From positions 1 to 12,313 of the forward strand of contig USOC01000011.1 of NCBI GenBank assembly GCA_900556245.1: 12,313 nt of DNA. Reading direction: 5' to 3'. The stretch comes from an uncultured Prevotellaceae bacterium. Lineage in GTDB: Bacteria; Bacteroidota; Bacteroidia; Bacteroidales; Muribaculaceae. The position numbers and the translations under genes were made by a program. The notes below the pieces were generated by a model that saw only the letters and a program-made list of their open reading frames with translations, was not told where the DNA came from and searched no databases. Every line of letters begins with the position of its first letter. Within the stretch, counting starts at the first letter, position 1. Of the stretch, positions 6,783 through 12,313 are shown piece after piece.

Positions 6783-9700
6783 CTAGAACACCGCCGAAAC
6801 GCGCGCCATGCGGGAAACTGCAAACGTCTTGCCTTCAATAGCTTTGTCATTAACATTCACTTGTTTCAACTGATAGCCGGCATCCGGCATATCCTTCACG
6901 CTTATCGGACTGTTTTTCTTCACCTTGTCGCCCGATTTGATTACCATGCCGTCGGCTGTCGTCAGTTCGATTCTTCCAAACGTGGTCGGAGCAATCAGCA
7001 AATGTGCCATATCGCATCCGGAGGCATCCCCGGTCACATTGAGCGACCAGCCTTTATCTACCGCAATATAAGAGTCTGCCTTGTCTGCGGCATTCGGGCG
7101 CTCATCGGTGCCGACTGCCACCGTCAGAGGGAAACCCTCCGGCTTTTCCTCATCGCTCAATTGCGGATACTGAGGAAGATTGAAATAAAAATCATCGAGT
7201 TCGCAAGCGGTCATCCCATTATCAGCGGCATTCACTACTCTCAAATCCGTCAAACCGCTCAAATCAAGCGCATGAATGTCATTGCCGTTAAACGTCAGAC
7301 TTTGGATGCCCGAATTTTTGGAAAGGTCAAGTGCGGTCAGATGATTGTTGCTCACTCCCAGTTCACTAATTTTCGTATTTTTGCTCACATCGATAGCAGT
7401 AAGCAAGTTGCCGTTAATATTGAGTTCTTCCAAAGCCGGAAGCATTGACAAATCGACAGTCTCAAGTTTGTTGTTTGTCAAATTGAGTGAAAACAATTGC
7501 TTGTTTTGACTCAAATCAATTGCCGACAAGTCGTTGCGCTTCGCATCCAAATATTTCAGCGCGGTGTTTGTCGTCAAATCAAGCGACGGAATCGCATTGC
7601 CGTAGCAGGCAAGATACTCCAATTTTTGGAGGCCGCTAACGTTTAACTCGTGTAATTCACAGTAAGAGCAGTCGAGTTCTGCAAGATTCTCCTGATTGCT
7701 GATATTCAGTGCCGTAATAGGATTCATATAAAGGTTGACTACCTGAAGCAGATTGTTCTTCGAAAAATCCACCCCCGTAATCCTGTTGTTCCACAAGCCT
7801 ATTTGCTCGCCGTATTCTCCATAACTCTCGAAATTAACGGCAAAGACATCACCATATACGGTAATTGTGGTTCCGGCGGCCGTACCGTCAATACGGGTCC
7901 ATCCAGTCGATGTTATCGTATAATCCTGCTTGGAACCGTTCCCCCAGTCGATTTGGACAGGAGTCTGCGGACTGATTCCTCCCAAGGCGATTGAAAGAGG
8001 CTGTCCTTGTCCCGTATTGAACGAAATTTCGCGAGAAGCAGGACGATAGTGCACCTTGACTGTCGCCTGTTCGTTCACCACAAACCACTCTTCGTCGATT
8101 TTCTCTCCGTTCACAGTCACTCCGTCATAGACATAGCCGGCATCAGGCACCGGAGTCACATGGATGGCAACGCCGGCTTTTGCCTCGGTTGTCACGTCAG
8201 ACAACTGCTGATAGTAAGGTCCGGACCATTGCGATAGCGTAAACTTGCCGTTTTCTGTCGAATATTCCGAAAAAGTAAATGTCTGTTCTATGGTCATTCC
8301 TCCAATCTCACCGGTCACCGTCACAGTCTCCCCTGTCAGTGTTGCGTCCACTGTCACCGGCACGGTCTCATTCTTTGCCGTCCCGTCTCCGGTCACATCG
8401 GTTTTCCACCCCAAATCTTGCGAATTGGCATATTCCGTGTCTGCGTGTTCTGCATTCGATCCCTCAAGAAGCAGCGTCGGATTCCAAGACTTCCCGGAAT
8501 GTTGTGGCAACGTCCGAAGCGTGAAGTTCACCGAGTTCGACGTCATTTTTTTGTTGTTGCGGATATCGATATTCTTGAACTGCCCCCATGAGTCCACATA
8601 GTTGAAATAGAAAAACTCACACTCTGTGTTCGCAGCCTTGAAATCTTTCAGATAATAGGCATTCGACAAGTCAATGTAGCGAATCTTCGTGTCACTGATG
8701 TTGATATCCTCGATGCCGCGAATCGGCGTAATGTCGATTTTTCCCAGCTCCGCATTGCCGTTCACCGACAGTGAGCGAAGATGCGTGTTGTTCGTAAGGT
8801 CGATTGACGTCAGCTTGTTGTTCGACACGTTCAGCGAATTAAGCTCAGGATTGTTCGACACGTTCAAGTCTGTCAGGTAGTTGCCTCCGCAAGCAAGCGT
8901 ATAAAGTTTCGGAAATTGCGTCACGTCAAGCTCCTGCAAATAGTTCCCGCCGATGGAAAACTCGGGCACTTTCGGATAGGCTCCCCGCACAACCTCAACC
9001 AATGCCCCGTCTGACAGCCTTAGCGAAGTCAGCGACGGCAAAGAAATCGCATAGAAGTGCATGATATAGCAGTCACTCATATCGATACTCGTCAGGTTCG
9101 GATTACCGTCCTTAAATACGACTGTTGTCAGTTCCGGATTGTTCGACGCATTAAATCGCGTCAGTTGTCCAAAATTAATCAGATTCAGAGTCACAAACTT
9201 TTCTTTGTTGTCCGAGAGATTCAACTCTTTAAGAGATGATGCAAGTGGCTCTATATTCAAGGAATGGCTGTCCAGCCGGTTCTTCGACAAGTTCAAATCA
9301 GTAATCGAAGGTGCTCCGGAAGCATCGAAAGCTGTCAGCTGATTTCCTGACAGATTCAAGCCTGTCAACGCGGTCATTCCCGTCGTTGAAAACACAGCCA
9401 GTTGGTTCTCCGAAAGATCAAGCTTTGTCAAACCTGACAAACCCTCTGCATTGAACGCAGTCAGTTCGTTTTTGGCGAGATCCAATTCCGTCAATTTCGT
9501 CTGATTTGTAAGCGTTGCTTCCGTCAGTTCCGCCTCTGTCAGTTCGAAATACACCAGTTCGCCCTTCACCGTAATCGTTTCACCCTTCACCTTTCCACTG
9601 ATCCATTTCGACCAAGTTCCGGCATCCGGGTCTATATTATGGGTCGTATAGACCCCGTCTCCCCAGTCAATACTCACAGCGTCATTTACTGTCGAACACC

Positions 9701-9827
9701 ATGCCAGCAAACGAATCTGGCTGTCAACAGCCTTAGCCGTTTTTAGCGTAATCACACTCTCTGATTGGGCGGTTGCATAGGAAATAGCGAAAATTGCCAC
9801 CAGAATTGTAAGTAAATTTTTTTTCAT
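6783..9827 (-). CDS. Large secreted leucine-rich-repeat protein with two beta-LRR-beta modules
   Basis: 1014 residues when started at ATG 9827; the in-frame GTG at 9833 would add two residues. The signal peptide MKKNLLTILVAIFAISYATA is followed by Gln, a common mature N-terminus in Bacteroidota. Module 1 has a beta domain with IDWGDG (about 53-58), LRRs of roughly 21 residues (about 108-430; e.g. LTELDLAKNELTAFNAEGLSG), a cap ending GWKTDVTGDG and a beta domain with PDAGY (about 562-566). Module 2 repeats this order: IDWGNG (626-631), LRRs (about 685-880), GWSLNVTGD and PDAGY (about 981-985). Such proteins are surface-exposed and usually bind host or microbial partners, but no ligand is predictable. 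Translation stops at TAG 6785-6783 right after ARVSAVF, before a further in-frame C-terminal domain. A good promoter lies upstream; transcription converges on the GNAT-nitrilase gene. Confidence 0.85.
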   Translation of the reverse strand: MKKNLLTILVAIFAISYATAQSESVITLKTAKAVDSQIRLLAWCSTVNDAVSIDWGDGVYTTHNIDPDAGTWSKWISGKVKGETITVKGELVYFELTEAELTEATLTNQTKLTELDLAKNELTAFNAEGLSGLTKLDLSENQLAVFSTTGMTALTGLNLSGNQLTAFDASGAPSITDLNLSKNRLDSHSLNIEPLASSLKELNLSDNKEKFVTLNLINFGQLTRFNASNNPELTTVVFKDGNPNLTSIDMSDCYIMHFYAISLPSLTSLRLSDGALVEVVRGAYPKVPEFSIGGNYLQELDVTQFPKLYTLACGGNYLTDLNVSNNPELNSLNVSNNKLTSIDLTNNTHLRSLSVNGNAELGKIDITPIRGIEDINISDTKIRYIDLSNAYYLKDFKAANTECEFFYFNYVDSWGQFKNIDIRNNKKMTSNSVNFTLRTLPQHSGKSWNPTLLLEGSNAEHADTEYANSQDLGWKTDVTGDGTAKNETVPVTVDATLTGETVTVTGEIGGMTIEQTFTFSEYSTENGKFTLSQWSGPYYQQLSDVTTEAKAGVAIHVTPVPDAGYVYDGVTVNGEKIDEEWFVVNEQATVKVHYRPASREISFNTGQGQPLSIALGGISPQTPVQIDWGNGSKQDYTITSTGWTRIDGTAAGTTITVYGDVFAVNFESYGEYGEQIGLWNNRITGVDFSKNNLLQVVNLYMNPITALNISNQENLAELDCSYCELHELNVSGLQKLEYLACYGNAIPSLDLTTNTALKYLDAKRNDLSAIDLSQNKQLFSLNLTNNKLETVDLSMLPALEELNINGNLLTAIDVSKNTKISELGVSNNHLTALDLSKNSGIQSLTFNGNDIHALDLSGLTDLRVVNAADNGMTACELDDFYFNLPQYPQLSDEEKPEGFPLTVAVGTDERPNAADKADSYIAVDKGWSLNVTGDASGCDMAHLLIAPTTFGRIELTTADGMVIKSGDKVKKNSPISVKDMPDAGYQLKQVNVNDKAIEGKTFAVSRMARVSAVF
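6786..9716 (-). repeat. Internal two-copy module duplication in the LRR protein
   Basis: Copy 1 (about 9716-8040) and copy 2 (about 8036-6786) share the same landmarks in the same order. These are IDWG(D/N)G, a G-TW-S/T region, G.TITVxG, a run of LRRs, an LPQ-containing cap, GW...VTGD, PDAGY and a closing V-strand (VKVHY / VSAVF). The protein similarity is clear at these landmarks but loose elsewhere, so this is an old duplication, not a recent DNA repeat. Copy 1 has more LRR units than copy 2. Confidence 0.65.
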
Positions 9828-9866
9828 ATTCACACCATTTAAATGAATAATTCAGAAAACACCCTA

Positions 9867-9896
9867 CAAATTTACCACATTATCACAATAAAACAA
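9867..9896 (-). promoter_or_regulatory. Promoter of the LRR protein gene
   Basis: On the minus strand TTG (9896-9894), a 19-base spacer and TAAATTTG (9874-9867) form a near-ideal Bacteroidota promoter. It leaves a leader of roughly 30 bases before ATG 9827. The rest of the 226-base gap up to the queC stop (9828-10053) is AT-rich and otherwise holds only the queC terminator hairpin. Confidence 0.65.
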
Positions 9897-9985
9897 GTGC
9901 TTTATTACATTTTATTCAAAACAAATTGTGTTTAATTTCGAATTATCAATCCATCAAAACCCGGTTCCCGAATTTCCCTGAAAGC

Positions 9986-10032
9986 AAAAAAAGCAGACGG
10001 CCGTCATGCCTCTCTGAAGCAAAACAGCCGTC
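9986..10032 (-). terminator. Terminator of the queF-queC operon
   Basis: On the minus strand GACGGC (10032-10027) pairs with GCCGTC (10001-9996), followed after TGC by seven T (9992-9986). It starts 21 bases after the queC stop. The loop is long (25 bases) and may contain extra pairing, but the trailing T run fits intrinsic termination. Confidence 0.55.
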
Positions 10033-10053
10033 GTATACCAATCCTGTAAACAA

Positions 10054-10710
10054 TTAGTCTTCGTATCCGGTCGGATCGTTGATGCCGGCATCCGCCAATG
10101 CCTCTCTGCGCTCACGACAGGTACCACATTTGCCACAATGCTTTTCCCCGCCTTTATAGCAGGAATAAGTCTCTGCATAGTTTATGTTCAGCTTAGCGCC
10201 ATGTCGGGCAATCTCCCCTTTCGAGACATTCGTGTAAGGGGCCATGATGGTTACTCCGTCATAAGTCCCTGCACTCATAGCGCCGGACATAGCCGCAACA
10301 AACGATGGACGGCAATCCGGATAAATGGCATGATCCCCGGAATGATTGGCTATCAGCACATGCGACAGTCCCCGACTCTCAGCAAGACCGCAGGCCACCG
10401 ACAGCATGATGCCGTTGCGAAACGGCACAACAGTTGACTTCATATTCGCCTCGTCATTGTCCCCCTCCGGAATGGCGTCGGCTCCAGAAAGCAACGAACT
10501 CTTGAAATATTCGCCCATAAACGCCAGCGGAATGACCAAATGCTCTATGCCAAGTCGTTCGCAATGAAGACGCGCACAGGCAATCTCCCGCGCATTATGG
10601 TTCGACCCGTAGTCAAACGTGACGGCCAGCGCTATATTGTTCCTATACTCATAGAGAAGCGTAACGGAATCCATTCCTCCCGATAACACAATTATCGAAT
10701 CTTTCTTCAT
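10054..10710 (-). CDS. queC: 7-cyano-7-deazaguanine (preQ0) synthase QueC
   Basis: QueC converts 7-carboxy-7-deazaguanine and ammonia to preQ0 using ATP, a step of queuosine biosynthesis in the cytoplasm. The 218-residue protein has the family's normal length. It shows the PP-loop ATP pyrophosphatase motif SGGMDS (residues 10-15), which binds ATP. The four zinc-binding cysteines near the C-terminus are Cys184, Cys192, Cys195 and Cys198 (SCYKGGEKHCGKCGTC). The segment VPFRNGIMLSVA and the ANHSGDHAIYPDCRP region are also typical of the family. The gene begins 3 bases after the queF stop, so both are expressed from the queF promoter; a hairpin terminator follows. preQ0 is also a precursor for 7-deazapurine DNA modification, but no such genes are nearby, so the queuosine role is the straightforward reading. 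Confidence 0.96.
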   Translation of the reverse strand: MKKDSIIVLSGGMDSVTLLYEYRNNIALAVTFDYGSNHNAREIACARLHCERLGIEHLVIPLAFMGEYFKSSLLSGADAIPEGDNDEANMKSTVVPFRNGIMLSVACGLAESRGLSHVLIANHSGDHAIYPDCRPSFVAAMSGAMSAGTYDGVTIMAPYTNVSKGEIARHGAKLNINYAETYSCYKGGEKHCGKCGTCRERREALADAGINDPTGYED

Positions 10711-10713
10711 ACC

Positions 10714-11187
10714 CTAAAAATTGTCTGTAAAATTTGACAGCAGGCGTGCCCGCTTCATTTCCTGATGCTCCGAATCGCCGTAGTTGGCAAAAGGATAGAT
10801 GGCAATTCCTCCCCGCGGCGTAAAAATACCCTTTACCTCCAGATATCGGGGATTCATCAATGCAACAAGATCTTTCATAATAATATTGATACAGTCCTCA
10901 TGGAAATCGCCATGATTGCGAAAGCTAAACAAATAGAGCTTCAGACTCTTGCTCTCCACCATGTCTTCACGAGGAATATAATTGATGATGATTTTTGCGA
11001 AATCAGGCTGCCCGGTCTTTGGGCACAGACTTGTAAACTCAGGACATGTGAATGTCACAAGATACTCATTCTCCGGATGTTTGTTTTTAAATGTCTCCAA
11101 CACCTCCGGCGCATAATGGTCGGGGTAGCGTGTGGCTGTATTCCCCAACAACGTTACGCCCTCAAGTTCTCTTTCGTCTCTTGACAT
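10714..11187 (-). CDS. queF: NADPH-dependent 7-cyano-7-deazaguanine reductase QueF (short type)
   Basis: QueF reduces the nitrile of preQ0 to the amine preQ1 with NADPH, the step after QueC. The 157-residue length matches the short, single-domain (YkvM-like) subfamily. Visible motifs are the nucleophile Cys55 in [14 protein letters not shown] with Asp62, the QueF signature [13 protein letters not shown] (78-90) and the substrate-binding His-Glu pair (96-97, DFHED). The start at ATG 11187 ([10 protein letters not shown]) is chosen because the in-frame TTG at 11205 lies within the promoter -7 box. The stop is TAG, 3 bases before the queC ATG, so the pair forms a tight operon. No preQ1 riboswitch fits, since the predicted leader is only about 10 bases. 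The queD and queE genes are not in this window. Confidence 0.95.
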   Translation of the reverse strand: MSRDERELEGVTLLGNTATRYPDHYAPEVLETFKNKHPENEYLVTFTCPEFTSLCPKTGQPDFAKIIINYIPREDMVESKSLKLYLFSFRNHGDFHEDCINIIMKDLVALMNPRYLEVKGIFTPRGGIAIYPFANYGDSEHQEMKRARLLSNFTDNF

Positions 11188-11202
11188 ATATCTATTTTTC
11201 CG

Positions 11203-11233
11203 CAAATTTACACAAATTTCGGCTAAACGTCAA
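11203..11233 (-). promoter_or_regulatory. Promoter of queF-queC
   Basis: On the minus strand TTG (11233-11231), a 20-base spacer and TAAATTTG (11210-11203) match the Bacteroidota -33/-7 pattern. The box ends 15 bases before ATG 11187. The stretch from here to the tRNA promoter (11234-11358) is AT-rich with a run of nine T and shows no other feature. Confidence 0.65.
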
Positions 11234-11358
11234 ACGCCGCCGACAGTCCGCACATCCCAGCAATACGCATATTCAACTGAAATACAAATATTTAAGCACC
11301 ATATATCATTCATGCAAATCCCTCCTTATATTTTTTTTTCAAATCAGCAGCCTCTAAA

Positions 11359-11390
11359 TTTGCAGATTCCAAATCTTTGTAATACCTTTG
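11359..11390 (+). promoter_or_regulatory. Promoter of tRNA-Leu
   Basis: TTTG (11359-11362), a 20-base spacer and TACCTTTG (11383-11390) match both promoter elements perfectly. Transcription would start a few bases before the tRNA 5' end at 11401. Confidence 0.7.
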
Positions 11391-11400
11391 CATCAGTTTT

Positions 11401-11482
11401 GCGCATGTGGCGTAATTGGTAGCCGCGCTAGACTTAGGATCTAGTGACGTAAGTCGTGGGGGTTCGAGTCCCTTCATGCGCA
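11401..11482 (+). tRNA. tRNA-Leu, anticodon UAG
   Basis: The acceptor arms GCGCATG (11401-11407) and CATGCGC (11475-11481) pair fully, with A11482 as discriminator. The anticodon stem is CTAGA/TCTAG around the loop CTTAGGA, giving anticodon TAG and reading CUN leucine codons. A long variable arm (TGACGTAAGTCGT region) is as expected for a class II leucine tRNA. The T arm has the loop TTCGAGT on a GGGGG/CCCTT stem with two G-U pairs. CCA is not encoded in the DNA. Confidence 0.95.
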
Positions 11483-11488
11483 CAAGAC

Positions 11489-11525
11489 AAAGCCTTCAGC
11501 CGGAAAAGCTGAAGGCTTTTGTTTT
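11489..11525 (+). terminator. Intrinsic terminator of tRNA-Leu
   Basis: A 12-bp perfect stem, AAAGCCTTCAGC (11489-11500) with GCTGAAGGCTTT (11508-11519), closes a 7-base loop and is followed by TGTTTTT. It starts 6 bases after the tRNA. The remaining gap to 11666 is AT-rich and holds only weak promoter-like sequence and a possible mini-ORF. Confidence 0.88.
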
Positions 11526-11637
11526 TCCCACTCCCTCAAAGGGAAACGTTCAAACATCGATAAAAAAGATAAAGCCTTCTTTTTACTGATCCTTTATAAC
11601 TCCTGTCCAAAATAATCGTTATTTTTACAGACATAAA

Positions 11638-11670
11638 ATGAGCAACACATCAAAGTGTCTTAAAAGATGA
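11638..11670 (+). CDS. Possible 10-codon leader ORF overlapping the next gene
   Basis: ATG 11638 opens a reading frame MSNTSKCLKR whose TGA (11668-11670) overlaps the ATG of the following gene in an ATGA arrangement. Such overlaps can couple translation. With ten codons the arrangement can easily arise by chance, and no ribosome-binding evidence is available. Confidence 0.18.
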   Translation: MSNTSKCLKR

Positions 11671-12230
11671 ATTTCACAGTAACCGTCCTGCTTGCATGTT
11701 TCGTACTGGGAACATGGGCACAAAACAAAACGAAAATGACAGAAGAAGAGAAAAAAAAGACCATGGAAGGACTTGAAGCGCTCTATCAGTTAGAGACAGG
11801 GGCGGCATTCGGCGAACTTGATTCATTGTCAGAAAACAAAGAGTTCAAACAGTATAGACTCCCTTGGGAGGAATGGGCAGACAAATTCAAGTACGCGAAA
11901 GAGGGTCTGCCTGTATTGTTAAGGTGCTTTAACAAGGCATTCATAGAGCCTAACAAGGATTCTTCTATCTTCTGTAACCTAATGCTAAGAGGCAAATTTG
12001 AAGATTTATCTTCAAATTTCGACATTCGGAAAGAATCCGAACTGTGGATGTTTGACCATCAGGATGAGAACGGGAACTTCACGGGATTCCGCAAATACCT
12101 TTTCTTCGACCTGGAGACTGACTTGCAGATTCATCTGACGGATAAGCAGGGTAAACCGGTCTATATACACCCGGATGAAAATCTCTATCTGCTTGAGGGC
12201 GGATACAAAGCCCGGAACAAAGACACATAA
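11667..12230 (+). CDS. Exported hypothetical protein
   Basis: A 187-residue protein I do not recognise. The N-terminus MNFTVTVLLACFVLGTWAQ looks like a signal peptide, cleaved around A-Q, so export to the periplasm or beyond is predicted. It is not a clear lipoprotein: Cys11 sits inside the hydrophobic core and is not at a usual lipobox position. The mature part begins with a charged helix (KMTEEEKKKTMEGLEALYQLE), continues with aromatic-rich segments (PWEEWADKFKYAKEG), and ends with likely beta strands (FRKYLFFDLETDLQIHLTDKQGKPVYIHPDENLYLLEGGY). Only two cysteines (Cys87, Cys102) are left in the mature part. Base composition is more AT-rich than in the operons to the left by eye. No convincing promoter is visible; TATTTTTA (11620-11627) is a near match to a -7 box. 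No neighbour hints at its role. Confidence 0.72.
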   Translation: MNFTVTVLLACFVLGTWAQNKTKMTEEEKKKTMEGLEALYQLETGAAFGELDSLSENKEFKQYRLPWEEWADKFKYAKEGLPVLLRCFNKAFIEPNKDSSIFCNLMLRGKFEDLSSNFDIRKESELWMFDHQDENGNFTGFRKYLFFDLETDLQIHLTDKQGKPVYIHPDENLYLLEGGYKARNKDT

Positions 12231-12246
12231 AATATATGGTACGGGT

Positions 12247-12300
12247 TGCAGATACCGTTAACTGCAGCTTATCAGGAAATTGCAGGAGGACACATCTCCT
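12247..12300 (+). other. Two small inverted repeats at the window end
   Basis: TGCAG (12247-12251) pairs with CTGCA (12262-12266), and AGGAG (12284-12288) pairs with CTCCT (12296-12300), which is followed by a T-rich stretch. The second could be a weak terminator of the exported-protein gene. Stems are only 5 bp, and the region is cut by the window edge. Confidence 0.2.
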
Positions 12301-12313
12301 TGTCTTTCTATAT

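Noticed and set aside
6690..7448. Plus-strand 252-codon frame antisense to the LRR gene
   Set aside because: It is a shadow of the LRR coding frame: no promoter, no domain, and the opposite strand has clear repeats.
10054..11187. queF-queC as part of a 7-deazaguanine DNA-modification system
   Set aside because: No dpd-like or other DNA-modification gene is nearby, and queF makes sense only for queuosine synthesis.
10714..11233. preQ1 riboswitch upstream of queF
   Set aside because: The predicted promoter leaves a leader too short for an aptamer, and no matching pseudoknot was seen.
11401..11482. tRNA-Leu as an integration site for a mobile island
   Set aside because: I found no second copy of the tRNA 3' end in the following 830 bases, and no integrase gene in the window.
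12236..12313. Start of another gene at ATG 12236, open to the window end
   Set aside because: Only 26 codons are visible, with no family resemblance, no signal peptide and no promoter; too little to support a call.
1..12313. CRISPR array, insertion sequence, toxin-antitoxin or defence cluster
   Set aside because: No regularly spaced direct repeats, transposase motifs, terminal inverted repeats or recognisable defence domains were seen on either strand.

Overview
The window looks like chromosomal DNA of a Bacteroidales bacterium (phylum Bacteroidota). Several gene starts are preceded by the phylum's characteristic -7 box TAnnTTTG, three of them with a TTG/TTTG about 19-20 bases upstream. Exported proteins have Q-type signal-peptide cleavage sites. 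There is a large leucine-rich-repeat surface protein with a Bacteroidota-style C-terminal sorting domain. Several gene families here (acidic protein beside dacB, GNAT-nitrilase fusion, phosphoesterase plus barrel pair) are ones I know from Bacteroides and relatives. The exact genus cannot be fixed from the sequence.

Left part (1-3264), minus strand. A YgjP-type metallopeptidase gene is followed by a D-Ala-D-Ala carboxypeptidase (PBP4, dacB). Seven bases after dacB comes a very acidic conserved protein whose C-terminus runs off the window. dacB is interrupted by a frameshift near 1415-1445, so the SxxK serine lies in one frame and the SDN and KSG motifs in another.

Centre-left (3397-6526), plus strand. 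A calcineurin-like phosphoesterase lipoprotein overlaps a small predicted outer-membrane beta-barrel gene. These are followed by a GNAT acetyltransferase-nitrilase fusion with its own promoter. A strong hairpin ends this block and probably serves the convergent gene as well.

Centre-right (6546-9896), minus strand. This is one large secreted LRR protein built from two copies of a beta-LRR-beta module. An in-frame TAG separates the body from a C-terminal domain that resembles a type IX secretion sorting signal.

Right part (9986-12313). A queF-queC operon (minus strand) covers two steps of preQ1 synthesis. Next come a tRNA-Leu(UAG) gene with a clear promoter and terminator, and then an unrecognised exported protein (plus strand). 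I see no CRISPR array, insertion sequence, phage gene or recognisable defence cluster. The most notable points are the two broken or split genes (dacB frameshift, LRR amber codon), the duplicated LRR architecture, and promoters placed almost directly on start codons.
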